The notes under the pieces are model-generated. The model did not search any database. It was given only the letters and a program-made list of their open reading frames with translations, and had not been told where the DNA came from. Positions 49,723 to 58,149 of a DNA stretch of 64,000 nt are shown one piece after another. Source of the stretch: Legionella brunensis (lineage in GTDB: Bacteria > Pseudomonadota > Gammaproteobacteria > Legionellales > Legionellaceae); the NCBI RefSeq assembly GCF_001467025.1, contig NZ_LNXV01000036.1:326514-390513 (forward strand). The letters run 5' to 3'. Each line of letters starts with the position of its first letter. Positions within the stretch are counted from its first letter, which is position 1. The position numbers were made by a program, and so were the translations under genes.

Positions 49723-51104
49723 TTCGAATCGGTTTAATCCAATTTCCAGGATCAAATTGTGAACGCGAGACTGCATTGGCTGTAAAGCGTGCTGGAATGG
49801 AACCGATTGAATTTATGTGGAATGAATCGTTGTACAAGCTTCGTAGTTTGGACGGCTATATTCTGGTAGGAGGCTTTTCCTATGAAGATCGCGCGCGCGC
49901 TGGCATCATCGCCGCGTTAGATCCCGTCATTCAAGAGATTAAAGCGCAAAGTGAGCAAGGCAAGCCCGTATTAGGAATTTGTAATGGTGCACAAATACTT
50001 GTCGAAGCCGGAATGGTTCCGGGTCTAGACAATCAAACACATCTCGCCCTAACAGAAAATAAACGTCTTTTTGATGGGAAAATTTTAGGCACAGGATTTT
50101 ATAATACTTGGGTTAACATGCGTTTGCATGACAATCCCTCCCCCACTGCCTTCAATCGTCATCTTTCGCCTAAACAAATCATCACGTTGCCCATTGCGCA
50201 TGCTGAAGGTCGTTTTGTTATGACTGACGCTGTATTTAATACATTAATAGAAAAAGGATTGAGTCTTTTTCAATACTGCGACTCCCAAGGTCAGATTATT
50301 GATAACTTACCCATTAATCCTAATGGTTCAATGGGTAACCTTGCAGCCGTTTCAAATCACGCGGGGAATGTGCTAGCAATGATGCCTCATCCAGAGCGTA
50401 CCAAAAATGGCGATCCTATTTTCAGATCCATGCATGATTACATTAGATCTCTTTCAAAACTCGCCGAGGACAGCGAAGTACGAGGAGACGTGGAACGGAG
50501 AACCGGAGTGTACATATCAGTACATGAGGATTCGAGCACTGCATCGACGAAGCAATTCGCCTCCTCAGTAGAGTTTGGAAAGAGGTCTATTGTAGACAAC
50601 GAAAAGCGGCAATTACCAACCCCACGCTTTAGCAAACCTAAACTCTTCTCCAAACCAGCTAACAGTCATGAATGTCTGGTCAAATTAATTATCACAGACA
50701 ATCATGCTTTAACAGTCGAAAAAACTTTGAGAAAGCTAGGTTTTCCCGTCACAGTGAATCGTTTTAGGCATTGGGAAATTAATTGTGATTCAACCGCAAT
50801 AGTCACCGAGACTAAAAAAAGTGGGGTTTTATATTGTGAGCGCAAAGAAAAGGAAATTGTGCTGCCTGAGCATGAAGAGCAAACCCTTTCTTATCTCGTT
50901 CGTGCAAAAGAAGATTTAATTGGTCAACAGGCCTTACAAACCCTGAAAGAACACTATGCAATTCAGCCTATTAATGCAATTAATCATGGCATTTTGTGGC
51001 AGTTCCAAAGTGATAATGACAATATCCACGAACTAATTGATAACATATTCTCAACCAACATTATGGGTAATCAGTATGCAAATGAATGCTACCAATATCG
51101 CTAA
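49719..51104 (+). CDS. purQ: FGAM synthase glutaminase PurQ fused to a PurS-like tandem domain
   Basis: 461 residues, about twice the usual ~225. Residues 1-242 form the glutaminase with nucleophile Cys88 (GICNGAQ) and the His-Glu pair in MPHPERT (224-226). Residues 243-290 are an odd polar linker encoded by a palindromic repeat. Residues ~318-461 form two related units; the second (391-460) follows the PurS pattern, with YLVRAKEDLIGQQALQTL, the ILWQF strand and a final TN-x-x-GN-x-x-x-E-x-Y near the end. PurS is a small dimer that holds PurL and PurQ together and helps pass ammonia. A single-chain two-unit PurS would explain why no purS gene is seen. The glutaminase is certain; the PurS call is my reading of a weak pattern. 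Confidence 0.85.
   Translation: MIRIGLIQFPGSNCERETALAVKRAGMEPIEFMWNESLYKLRSLDGYILVGGFSYEDRARAGIIAALDPVIQEIKAQSEQGKPVLGICNGAQILVEAGMVPGLDNQTHLALTENKRLFDGKILGTGFYNTWVNMRLHDNPSPTAFNRHLSPKQIITLPIAHAEGRFVMTDAVFNTLIEKGLSLFQYCDSQGQIIDNLPINPNGSMGNLAAVSNHAGNVLAMMPHPERTKNGDPIFRSMHDYIRSLSKLAEDSEVRGDVERRTGVYISVHEDSSTASTKQFASSVEFGKRSIVDNEKRQLPTPRFSKPKLFSKPANSHECLVKLIITDNHALTVEKTLRKLGFPVTVNRFRHWEINCDSTAIVTETKKSGVLYCERKEKEIVLPEHEEQTLSYLVRAKEDLIGQQALQTLKEHYAIQPINAINHGILWQFQSDNDNIHELIDNIFSTNIMGNQYANECYQYR
50445..50588 (+). repeat. Palindromic element inserted in frame within purQ, copy C
   Basis: A 144-bp near-palindrome, exactly 48 codons, starting on a codon boundary. The outer arms AGATCTCTTTCAAAACTC (left) and the reverse complement of the right end, AGACCTCTTTCCAAACTC, match at 16 of 18 positions, then both continue with GAGGA and GCGAA. 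The centre has TACATATCAGTACATGAGGA (50511-50530) followed by TTCGAGCA, the same centre as copies A and B2. It is fully translated as the PurQ/PurS-like linker, residues 243-290. Confidence 0.85.
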
Positions 51105-52068
51105 TTATCGTAGAGAAATTCAAGCGGCAATTCCCTTTTGCCTCCACCAAACCAACCTGCCTATAAATTATAAATCTCAAGGAAAAGTAAGAGATTTTTA
51201 TGATTTAGATGAGTATGTCTTGTTAATTACTACGGATAGGCTAACAGCATTTGATAGACAGCTGGCTCTTATTCCTTATAAGGGACAAGTATTAAACTTA
51301 ACAAGTGCATGGTGGTTTGAACAAACAGCCAATATTGTACCTAATCACTTGGTAGCTATACCGGATCCCAATGTTATTATTGCCAAAAAATGCACTGTAT
51401 TCCCCATTGAGTTTGTTGTTCGAGGTTATATCACGGGAACTACCAGCACTTCACTATGGACACAGTACAACCACGGAGTGCGAGAATACTGCGGCCTTAG
51501 TTTTCCAGAAGGTCTTAAGAAAAACCAAAAACTTCCTCAAGCCGTACTTACCCCTACTACGAAAGAAAAAACGCATGACAGGCCAATATCACCTAATGAA
51601 ATTATTTCTGAAGGCTGGATGACTGAGGAGGATTGGTTTGCAGCAAGTGCCTTAGCACTTAAATTATATCAAGCAGGCGTAGAAATCGCTAAGAAGCATG
51701 GCTTAATTTTAGTGGATACAAAATACGAATTTGGCCGCGATAGAGCCGGCAATATCATTGTTGTGGATGAAATACACACACCTGACTCTAGCCGCTACTG
51801 GTTAGAAAATACTTATTCAGCGTGTATTTCCGCAGGAATAGAACCAGAAAATATTGATAAAGAATTTCTACGTTTGTGGTTTGCAAAAAATAGTGACCCA
51901 TATAACGATGAGACATTACCTGAAGCCCCTGAGCAGTTGGTTACAGAACTTGCTTCACGCTATATTCATCTTTATGAAATGATCACAGGAAATTCTTTTA
52001 GTTTTATAGAACATGATGAGCCTGTAGAAGAGCGCATTCTGCGAAATATTGCAACTTACTTAAGGTAG
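51076..52068 (+). CDS. purC: Phosphoribosylaminoimidazole-succinocarboxamide synthase
   Basis: About 330 residues from the ATG at 51076, overlapping the purQ end by 29 bp; an ATG at 51082 is also possible. It joins CAIR and aspartate to make SAICAR. YKSQGKVRDFYDL, TTDRLTAFDR and the signature VDTKYEFG are clear. It is longer than the ~240-residue E. coli enzyme and has the extended N- and C-terminal parts of the ~300-residue type, another sign that the operon is not the usual gammaproteobacterial set. Confidence 0.95.
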   Translation: MQMNATNIANYRREIQAAIPFCLHQTNLPINYKSQGKVRDFYDLDEYVLLITTDRLTAFDRQLALIPYKGQVLNLTSAWWFEQTANIVPNHLVAIPDPNVIIAKKCTVFPIEFVVRGYITGTTSTSLWTQYNHGVREYCGLSFPEGLKKNQKLPQAVLTPTTKEKTHDRPISPNEIISEGWMTEEDWFAASALALKLYQAGVEIAKKHGLILVDTKYEFGRDRAGNIIVVDEIHTPDSSRYWLENTYSACISAGIEPENIDKEFLRLWFAKNSDPYNDETLPEAPEQLVTELASRYIHLYEMITGNSFSFIEHDEPVEERILRNIATYLR

Positions 52069-52074
52069 ACTCAA

Positions 52075-53556
52075 ATGTGCGGCATTGTTGGTATTTATAG
52101 TCACCAGCCTGTAGCTTCGGAACTCTATGATAGTCTGATTCATTTACAACATCGTGGGCAGGATGCTGCAGGTATCCTCACCTACGACCAACGATTCTAT
52201 ACCAAACACGGTTTGGGGTTAGTACAGGAAATTTTTACGCCGGATAATATTGCAGCCCTTAAAGGAAAGATAGGTATAGGTCACACACGCTACCCTACTG
52301 CCGGTGGCTACACAGAATCAGACGCTCAGCCTTTATGGATAGGAAGCCCACGAGGAATAGCTCTAGCACATAATGGCAATTTATCTAATTATCAAGAATT
52401 AGCAGATGAAATCCGTACCAAACAACATCGGCATCTTAACTCTTCTCTAGATTCTGAAGTCTTACTACTAATATTGGCAGATGAGCTCTCTTCTCTCTCT
52501 TATAAAGAAGAGAGTGATGAAACATTTTTTGATGTGCTTTGTGAGGCAGTAAAGCACATTTTTAATTGTATAAAAGGGGCCTACTCCATTGTCAGTGTAA
52601 TCATTGGCAAAGGATTAGTAGCCTTTCGCGATCCACATGGCATTCGTCCTTTAGTTTGGGGGACTCGCGAAAACCAAGACGGTACTGTGGATACAATTTT
52701 TTCTTCTGAAACTACGCCATTTTATGCACTCGGCTTTAAACCCCAGGGAGATATCAAACCCGGGGAAGTCGCTTATGTTAACCAATCCGGCGCCCTGTCT
52801 CGTCGAATTGTCAAAACCGCCGAATTCAAACCTTGCGTTTTTGAATATGTTTATTTTGCTAGGCCAGATGCCACCTTAAACAATGTTAGCGTCTATCGCG
52901 CACGTTTACGAATGGGACAAAATCTTGCTCATGCGTGGAAAGAAAAATATCCAGAGTTATTCCCCGATGTCGTTATCCCTGCACCCTTTACAGCAAATAC
53001 AGCAGCGTTATCTTTTGCCCATGAGTTAGGTGTTCGCTATTCCGAAGGATTGTATAAAAATCCCTTTATTGGTCGCACTTTTATTATGCCGAATCAAAAA
53101 GAACGTAAACGAAGTATTCGCTATAAACTCACCCCACAACGCACTGAAATTGCCAATAAAATCGTGCTAATTGTTGACGACAGCATTGTCCGTGGAACCA
53201 CTTCTCGGGAAATTGTAAAAATGGTGAGAGAATTTGGGGCAAAGAAAATTTATTTCGTGTCTACTTGCCCTACTATCAAACATCCCTGTTTTAATGGAAT
53301 TGATATTCCCTCCAGCAGAGAACTTATTGCAGCCACACTAACTGAGGAAGAAATTGCCAGCTATCTTGGCGTTGATATTTTGCTGTATCAAACTCAAACT
53401 GATCTAATTGAGGCAGTCACACGTCGCGGCCAACATGAAATAAAACGCCCTTGCATGTCGTGTATGGATGGTGATTATTTCTGCAATACCATTACCTCTG
53501 ATAAAAAGTTGCAATTAGAACAAGAACGACAACGCAATCGACTTATAACCAGTTAA
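52075..53556 (+). CDS. purF: Amidophosphoribosyltransferase
   Basis: 493 residues. It performs the first committed step of purine synthesis, PRPP plus glutamine to phosphoribosylamine. Cys2 in MCGIVGIY is the glutaminase nucleophile with no propeptide. The PRPP loop is VLIVDDSIVRGTTS. Four cysteines in CVFEYVYFARPD, HPCFNGID and CMSCMDGDY fall where the [4Fe-4S] ligands of Bacillus-type PurF lie; E. coli PurF lacks them. It starts 6 bp after purC. Confidence 0.96.
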   Translation: MCGIVGIYSHQPVASELYDSLIHLQHRGQDAAGILTYDQRFYTKHGLGLVQEIFTPDNIAALKGKIGIGHTRYPTAGGYTESDAQPLWIGSPRGIALAHNGNLSNYQELADEIRTKQHRHLNSSLDSEVLLLILADELSSLSYKEESDETFFDVLCEAVKHIFNCIKGAYSIVSVIIGKGLVAFRDPHGIRPLVWGTRENQDGTVDTIFSSETTPFYALGFKPQGDIKPGEVAYVNQSGALSRRIVKTAEFKPCVFEYVYFARPDATLNNVSVYRARLRMGQNLAHAWKEKYPELFPDVVIPAPFTANTAALSFAHELGVRYSEGLYKNPFIGRTFIMPNQKERKRSIRYKLTPQRTEIANKIVLIVDDSIVRGTTSREIVKMVREFGAKKIYFVSTCPTIKHPCFNGIDIPSSRELIAATLTEEEIASYLGVDILLYQTQTDLIEAVTRRGQHEIKRPCMSCMDGDYFCNTITSDKKLQLEQERQRNRLITS

Positions 53557-53585
53557 CCAGTGAAACATAATGAGGATTGAACATC

Positions 53586-54899
53586 ATGAGAATTCTTCTT
53601 ATCGGTTCCGGTGCTCGCGAGCATGCCATAGCAAGAGCATTGGCACGCTCGCCTCAAAACACAGAATTGTATTGTTATGGTAGTTTTACTAACCCTGGTA
53701 TAAAACAGCTATCTAAGGATTATTTTCAGGGTGACATTACCGATTGTGCAGCTATAGTAGCTATGGCCAGGAAATGGCAGATTGATATGGCTATCATTGG
53801 ACCTGAGACTCCCTTAGAGAAGGGAGTTGCCGATGTGCTTTGGCAACAAAAAATCCCTACTATTGGCCCTAAAAAAGTGTTGGCAAAAATTGAAACAAGC
53901 AAAGAATTTGCTCGTGATTTAATGCAGAAATACCATATTCCTGGATCTCCTCGTTGGCAAAAATTTGATAGTCTTGAACATGTGGATCATTTCCTCAAAG
54001 TTTTGGGTGAGGGGAATTATGTCATTAAGGCAAATGGTTTAATGAGCGGCAAAGGCGTTAAAGTTGCTGGTGAACATCTGCACTCCTTCAGTGAAGCCAA
54101 GGTATTCTGCCAGGAAATTCTTGATAAAAAACAAACCTTTATAATTGAGGAAAAACTCCATGGTCAAGAGTTTTCCTTTATGTGTTTTGCCGATGGTGAA
54201 CGCCTCGTTCCTATGCCTTTAGTCCAGGATCACAAACGTGCCTATAATGGTGATCGGGGGCCTAATACCGGAGGTATGGGTAGTTACAGCGATAAAAACC
54301 ATAGTCTCCCTTTTTTAACAGCAAATGAAGTAAATTTGGCATTTGCCATTAACGATGCTGTTTTCAACGCCCTAACCACTGAATGCAATGAAAAATATAT
54401 TGGCATTTTTTATGGGAGCTTTATAGCTACTAAAAATGGTATTTATGTCATTGAATTTAATGCGCGATTTGGTGATCCAGAAGCTTTAAATGTTCTTGCT
54501 ATTTTACAATCCGATTTTGTCGAAGTTTGTAAGGCCATGGTTAATGGAGATTTAAAATCAGAGCATGTTATATTTTCTAATCAAGCAACTGTCTGCAAAT
54601 ATGCAGTACCAGAAGGCTATCCTGATACCCCTGTAAAAAATTTTACATTTAATTACAGCAGGGTCCAACAACAAGGAAACTTATATTTCTCTGCTGTAAA
54701 TCTAATCGAGGAGCAAATTATTGCCACAGGTGCACGAACTGCCGCCTACGTTGGTATTGCAGATACAATTTTTGCTGCAGAAAAATGTGTCGAAGATGAA
54801 ATCTCTGTAATTGATGGACCACTGTTTCATCGGACAGATATTGGAACACAGCCATTAATACAAGACAGGATTGATGCTATGTCAAGGATTCACCAATGA
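53586..54899 (+). CDS. purD: Phosphoribosylamine-glycine ligase
   Basis: About 437 residues from the ATG at 53586, with GAGGA 9 bp upstream; a TTG at 53577 is the alternative. ATP-grasp enzyme making GAR. The N-terminal ILLIGSGAREHAIARAL, the LMSGKGVKVA ATP-binding segment and the RFGDPEALNVLAIL motif are diagnostic. Its stop overlaps the purN start as ATGA. Confidence 0.96.
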   Translation: MRILLIGSGAREHAIARALARSPQNTELYCYGSFTNPGIKQLSKDYFQGDITDCAAIVAMARKWQIDMAIIGPETPLEKGVADVLWQQKIPTIGPKKVLAKIETSKEFARDLMQKYHIPGSPRWQKFDSLEHVDHFLKVLGEGNYVIKANGLMSGKGVKVAGEHLHSFSEAKVFCQEILDKKQTFIIEEKLHGQEFSFMCFADGERLVPMPLVQDHKRAYNGDRGPNTGGMGSYSDKNHSLPFLTANEVNLAFAINDAVFNALTTECNEKYIGIFYGSFIATKNGIYVIEFNARFGDPEALNVLAILQSDFVEVCKAMVNGDLKSEHVIFSNQATVCKYAVPEGYPDTPVKNFTFNYSRVQQQGNLYFSAVNLIEEQIIATGARTAAYVGIADTIFAAEKCVEDEISVIDGPLFHRTDIGTQPLIQDRIDAMSRIHQ

Positions 54900-55480
54900 T
54901 TCGCTTAGGGATATTAGGCTCAACACGAGGCACTAATCTAAATGCCATTGTTCATGCCATTAATAATGAAACTTTGGACGCATCCATTGAGGTTGTCATT
55001 AGTAATAAAATTGATGCCCCCATCCTGGAAAAGGCCACTAATTTAGGCATTAAATCAATCTTCGCCAGTTCTGATGGATTAAGCCGACAATCCTTCGATT
55101 TTTATTTGTCTAATTTGCTTAAACAACATCATGTGGAGCTGGTTATACTCATAGGGTATATGCGAATTCTAACACCTCACTTTGTGCTTAATTGGACGAA
55201 TCGAATTATCAATGTTCATCCCTCCTTGCTGCCAGCTTTTTCAGGATTAATGGATCTAAATGTCCATCGTGCAGTTTTAGAGTCAGAGGCAACTGTAACT
55301 GGTTGCTCAGTCCATTTTGTCACGGAAGAGGTTGATGCAGGCCCCTTAATTTTGCAAAAAAAATGTCCTGTGTTAAGCAACGATACGCCAGAAAATTTGA
55401 AGTTACGCGTTCAGCAACTTGAAGGTCAAGCACTGGTAGAAGCCATTCAAAAATGGTCTGAGTTAGAGGTTATTGTATAA
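54896..55480 (+). CDS. purN: Phosphoribosylglycinamide formyltransferase (folate-dependent)
   Basis: 194 residues. It transfers the formyl group from 10-formyl-THF to GAR. GSTRGTNLNAIVHAI is the phosphate-binding start, INVHPSLLPAFSG holds the catalytic Asn and His, and the catalytic Asp is in EEVDAGPLI. Translation is coupled to purD through the 4-bp overlap. Confidence 0.95.
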   Translation: MIRLGILGSTRGTNLNAIVHAINNETLDASIEVVISNKIDAPILEKATNLGIKSIFASSDGLSRQSFDFYLSNLLKQHHVELVILIGYMRILTPHFVLNWTNRIINVHPSLLPAFSGLMDLNVHRAVLESEATVTGCSVHFVTEEVDAGPLILQKKCPVLSNDTPENLKLRVQQLEGQALVEAIQKWSELEVIV

Positions 55481-55502
55481 CATGAATTTTATAGGAATTA
55501 AC

Positions 55503-55997
55503 ATGTCAAAAGCACTTGTTTCCGTCTTAATGGGTTCAAAATCAGATTGGTCAATTATGGAATCGGCCAGTCTCATTCTAGAAGAATTGCATATTCCTCA
55601 TCAGGTCCGTGCCCTATCAGCTCATCGAACACCTGATGCTCTTTTCGAATACCTAAAATCCGCACAAGAAGCCGGGGTAGAAGTATTTATTGCCGCTGCT
55701 GGTGGGGCTGCGCATTTACCGGGCATTATTGCTGCTAAAACGCTACTGCCTGTTTTAGGTGTCCCTATGCCTTCTGCAACATTCACAGACGGACTTGATG
55801 CATTACTTTCAATCGTGCAAATGCCGGCAGGAATCCCTGTTGGTACACTTGCAGTGGGTAAAGCCGGAGCCATTAATGCCGCCATTTTGGCAGCAACAAT
55901 ACTGGGGAATAAATATCCTGAGTATCGTACTGCCGTACAAAAATATCGTGACATGCAAGCTAAAAAAGTGCTTGAGAATGCAGCTATTAAAGGTTAA
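55503..55997 (+). CDS. purE: N5-carboxyaminoimidazole ribonucleotide mutase, class I PurE
   Basis: About 164 residues from the ATG at 55503, which has AGGA at good spacing; frames upstream run into purN. It moves the carboxylate on CAIR. VLMGSKSDWSIMESA, SAHRTPD and IAAAGGAAHLPG are typical of class I, which normally works with PurK. No purK is in this window. It is the last gene of the operon; the palindromic repeats B1/B2 follow. Confidence 0.94.
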   Translation: MSKALVSVLMGSKSDWSIMESASLILEELHIPHQVRALSAHRTPDALFEYLKSAQEAGVEVFIAAAGGAAHLPGIIAAKTLLPVLGVPMPSATFTDGLDALLSIVQMPAGIPVGTLAVGKAGAINAAILAATILGNKYPEYRTAVQKYRDMQAKKVLENAAIKG

Positions 55998-56023
55998 TTG
56001 CCCAATGGGCAGACTCAATAAGC

Positions 56024-56069
56024 AAAGTCTAGATTTTTGAGCATCGTAGCGCAGAAAATCAAGACTTTT
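56024..56069. repeat. Palindromic element remnant, copy B1
   Basis: AAAGTCTAGATTTT and its near reverse complement AAAATCAAGACTTTT flank a short centre containing GAGCATCGTAGCGCAG. The right part resembles copy A (GAGCATCGGAGTACAG then AAAATCAAG), so this looks like a deleted relative of copy A lacking the first half of the centre. It lies just after purE. Confidence 0.6.
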
Positions 56070-56112
56070 CGGACAGTAATCGTTCAGAGGGTATGCTTGA
56101 ATCTTGGGAAGC

Positions 56113-56223
56113 GGTTAGATTTTAGTGCAGGTTGCGCGAAAATGATGCTGAGGAAATGTAACATACATCAGTATGCGAGGCTTCCGAAGTATCATTTTCG
56201 CACAAGATGCGCCAAATACAACC
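56113..56223. repeat. Palindromic element, intergenic copy B2
   Basis: About 111 bp with ~36-bp imperfect arms; the best inner match is GCGAAAATGAT on the left and its complement in ATCATTTTCGC on the right. The centre TACATCAGTATGCGAGGC (56164-56181) followed by TTCCGAAGTA aligns with copies A and C. It lies between purE and the convergent virK gene and may also act as their shared transcript end. Confidence 0.75.
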
Positions 56224-56250
56224 ACTCAGTGAATAGGGCGTGAACGCTTA

Positions 56251-56664
56251 CTAATCAAACACTGTCAAACCCTTCCCTAATTCACAGTGAATTTTGTAAC
56301 TCTTTACCTTGCTATAATCTTTGGCCTGCATCAGGGTAATACTTAATAGTGCCTGACCGTTAGATTGCAAATTGTACTTACTGTAAGCAAAAGCTGGGGT
56401 GTCAGGTAAAGAAGGATCGTTAAGGGTAAAATGTCTGTCTGAAGCTGTAATGCGTTCATTACTTATCAACATGACAGCATTAGGTCTTACCGCAGTCGTA
56501 ACATCTGGTAAATCAATTTCTGAGGTGCATTCCTTAATTGCCCAAACCCATGTTAGCTGCTTCCCATTTGTAATTGCTTTAGCTACTTCCGAGAAAGATT
56601 TTAACTCTCCCGCATAGCTGTTAAAACAAATCACGGCTAAAACTGTGATAAAAATTTTTTTCAT
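56251..56664 (-). CDS. virK: VirK-family exported protein
   Basis: About 137 residues from the ATG at 56664 (GAGGG at good spacing; an ATG six bases upstream sits directly on that site). Signal peptide, then LKSFSEVAKAITNGKQLTWVWAIKECTS, which matches the VirK domain named after an Agrobacterium virulence-region protein. Two mature cysteines (in KECTS and IHCELGK) could form a disulfide. Homologues are frequent in Legionella; their function is not settled. Confidence 0.82.
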   Translation of the reverse strand: MKKIFITVLAVICFNSYAGELKSFSEVAKAITNGKQLTWVWAIKECTSEIDLPDVTTAVRPNAVMLISNERITASDRHFTLNDPSLPDTPAFAYSKYNLQSNGQALLSITLMQAKDYSKVKSYKIHCELGKGLTVFD

Positions 56665-56884
56665 TGGCATCCCTCATCAAGTTAAAATTTCTTTACTTAT
56701 GCTGGCCACATTTGTCAGCTGTTTCCGTATGAGGCCCAAAGTTTATCGTGATTTCCTATCCTTTGAAAGGGTGAAAAACCGAATCTGCAATTACTATAGA
56801 ATTAACAAAATACGCCCCTTAGATAACTGCTTCAACCATTTATCTGTTACACTAAATTTATCAACATAAGATAAGGGATTATCT

Positions 56885-57727
56885 ATGCATAACATTTTGT
56901 TTTTTTTAATTTTTTTATTTTCTTCTTCATGTCTTGCAGAAGTACATGAAATTGCTATTACCATTGATGACTTACCCTTCGTTGCCGGAAGAATGGATAC
57001 TCCAGGTAATCAGCAAAGAACAACTGCGCGCTTTGCGAAAATCCTTGAGGCTCTGGTTGAAAACAAAGTTCCAGCAACGGGCTTTATTATTGCAGGAGCA
57101 ATTGCCAAAGGCCAAATGGCCTTTTTAGAGCAATTTCGTCAAGCTGGATTAATGCTGGGTAATCACACCTACTCCCATTATAACTTGAATCAAATGAGCG
57201 CCGATAAGTATATTGCAGATATTGCTCGAGCTGATAAAAAGCTTGCGTCGCTGCTATCAGAGCCTAAATATTTTCGCTATCCTTATCTTGCCGAGGGTAA
57301 TAAACTAAAAAAACAAAAGGTTCGTGATTACCTCGCTGCCAATCATTACATTATCGCCCCCGTCACTGTTGATAGTCTGGATTTTAGATTCAATGAAAAA
57401 ATTTATAAAATTCCCTACCGTGAAAGAGAAGCGTACATCAAACGACTCAAACCACAGTACCTTGCTTTTATTTGGAAACAAACTCTTAGGGCAGAAAAAA
57501 GAGCAAAAGGACAACCTGTTAAGCAAATATTACTAATTCATGCCAATATACTTAACAGCTATTTACTAGGCGATATCATCCAAATGTATAAAGACCATGG
57601 TTACAATTTTATTAGCCTAACGGAAGCGCTTAAAAATCCTGCACCAGCAATTACTTTCCCAGCCCCTCATGAAAATGAGGATACAAAATCCCTGGAAGAA
57701 GAATTTTTTTCTTTTTGGGATGATTAA
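56885..57727 (+). CDS. Exported polysaccharide deacetylase (NodB-like)
   Basis: 280 residues with a signal peptide (cleavage near CLA-EV). The NodB motifs are present: TIDDLP with Asp28/Asp29, the metal-binding GNHTYSHYN with His94 and His98, FRYPYL with the conserved Arg, and LLIHANILN near the end. It would remove acetyl groups from a periplasmic or surface N-acetyl sugar, possibly peptidoglycan. The C-terminus is acidic. An AAGGGAT site precedes the ATG. Confidence 0.88.
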   Translation: MHNILFFLIFLFSSSCLAEVHEIAITIDDLPFVAGRMDTPGNQQRTTARFAKILEALVENKVPATGFIIAGAIAKGQMAFLEQFRQAGLMLGNHTYSHYNLNQMSADKYIADIARADKKLASLLSEPKYFRYPYLAEGNKLKKQKVRDYLAANHYIIAPVTVDSLDFRFNEKIYKIPYREREAYIKRLKPQYLAFIWKQTLRAEKRAKGQPVKQILLIHANILNSYLLGDIIQMYKDHGYNFISLTEALKNPAPAITFPAPHENEDTKSLEEEFFSFWDD

Positions 57728-57776
57728 TTAACTGCCTCATTGGAGGCAGTTGTCGAAATTGAAACACTGAAAAGGA

Positions 57777-58130
57777 CTAACCTTCGACTCGCGGATCTTT
57801 TAAAAATGGCAGTAAACGGCAATAATGCTTAGCCCCCATTCTTTCACTTAATCCTTTAGCCATTGCAGTCGCCATTAACTGTGATATGGCGTATTCACAA
57901 TTTAACGCCAACGCATCGTGAATAGCCGTCTGAGCTAGTGAGGAGCATAAACCCTTTTTTTGCATACGAGCCAGCGTAGCGCCATTATAGAACCCAACAA
58001 CGTTATCATTAATATAGCTAGTTAACGTGGCTGCCGGTTCGTTTGTAGTTTGTGCTTTATAAACTGGAAGATTATCTCTGTCTAGGATTTTCAGTAAATA
58101 GCGATTGATAGTGCCAGAATTGGTAATCCC
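57777..58130 (-). pseudogene. Remnant of a GNAT-type N-acetyltransferase
   Basis: The minus-strand frame from 58130 is open for 118 codons but has no plausible start codon until an internal Met. The protein resembles only the C-terminal half of a GNAT enzyme: GFYNGATLARMQKKGLCSSL is the acetyl-CoA loop with its R/Q-x-x-G-L/I pattern, followed by NCEYAISQLMATAMAKGLSERMGA. The N-terminal half is missing and the region upstream is not coding, so it is read as a decayed gene. Use of the internal ATG at 57965 would give a 62-residue fragment of doubtful function. Confidence 0.65.
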
Positions 58131-58149
58131 TTATTCAGAAAAACCTGCA

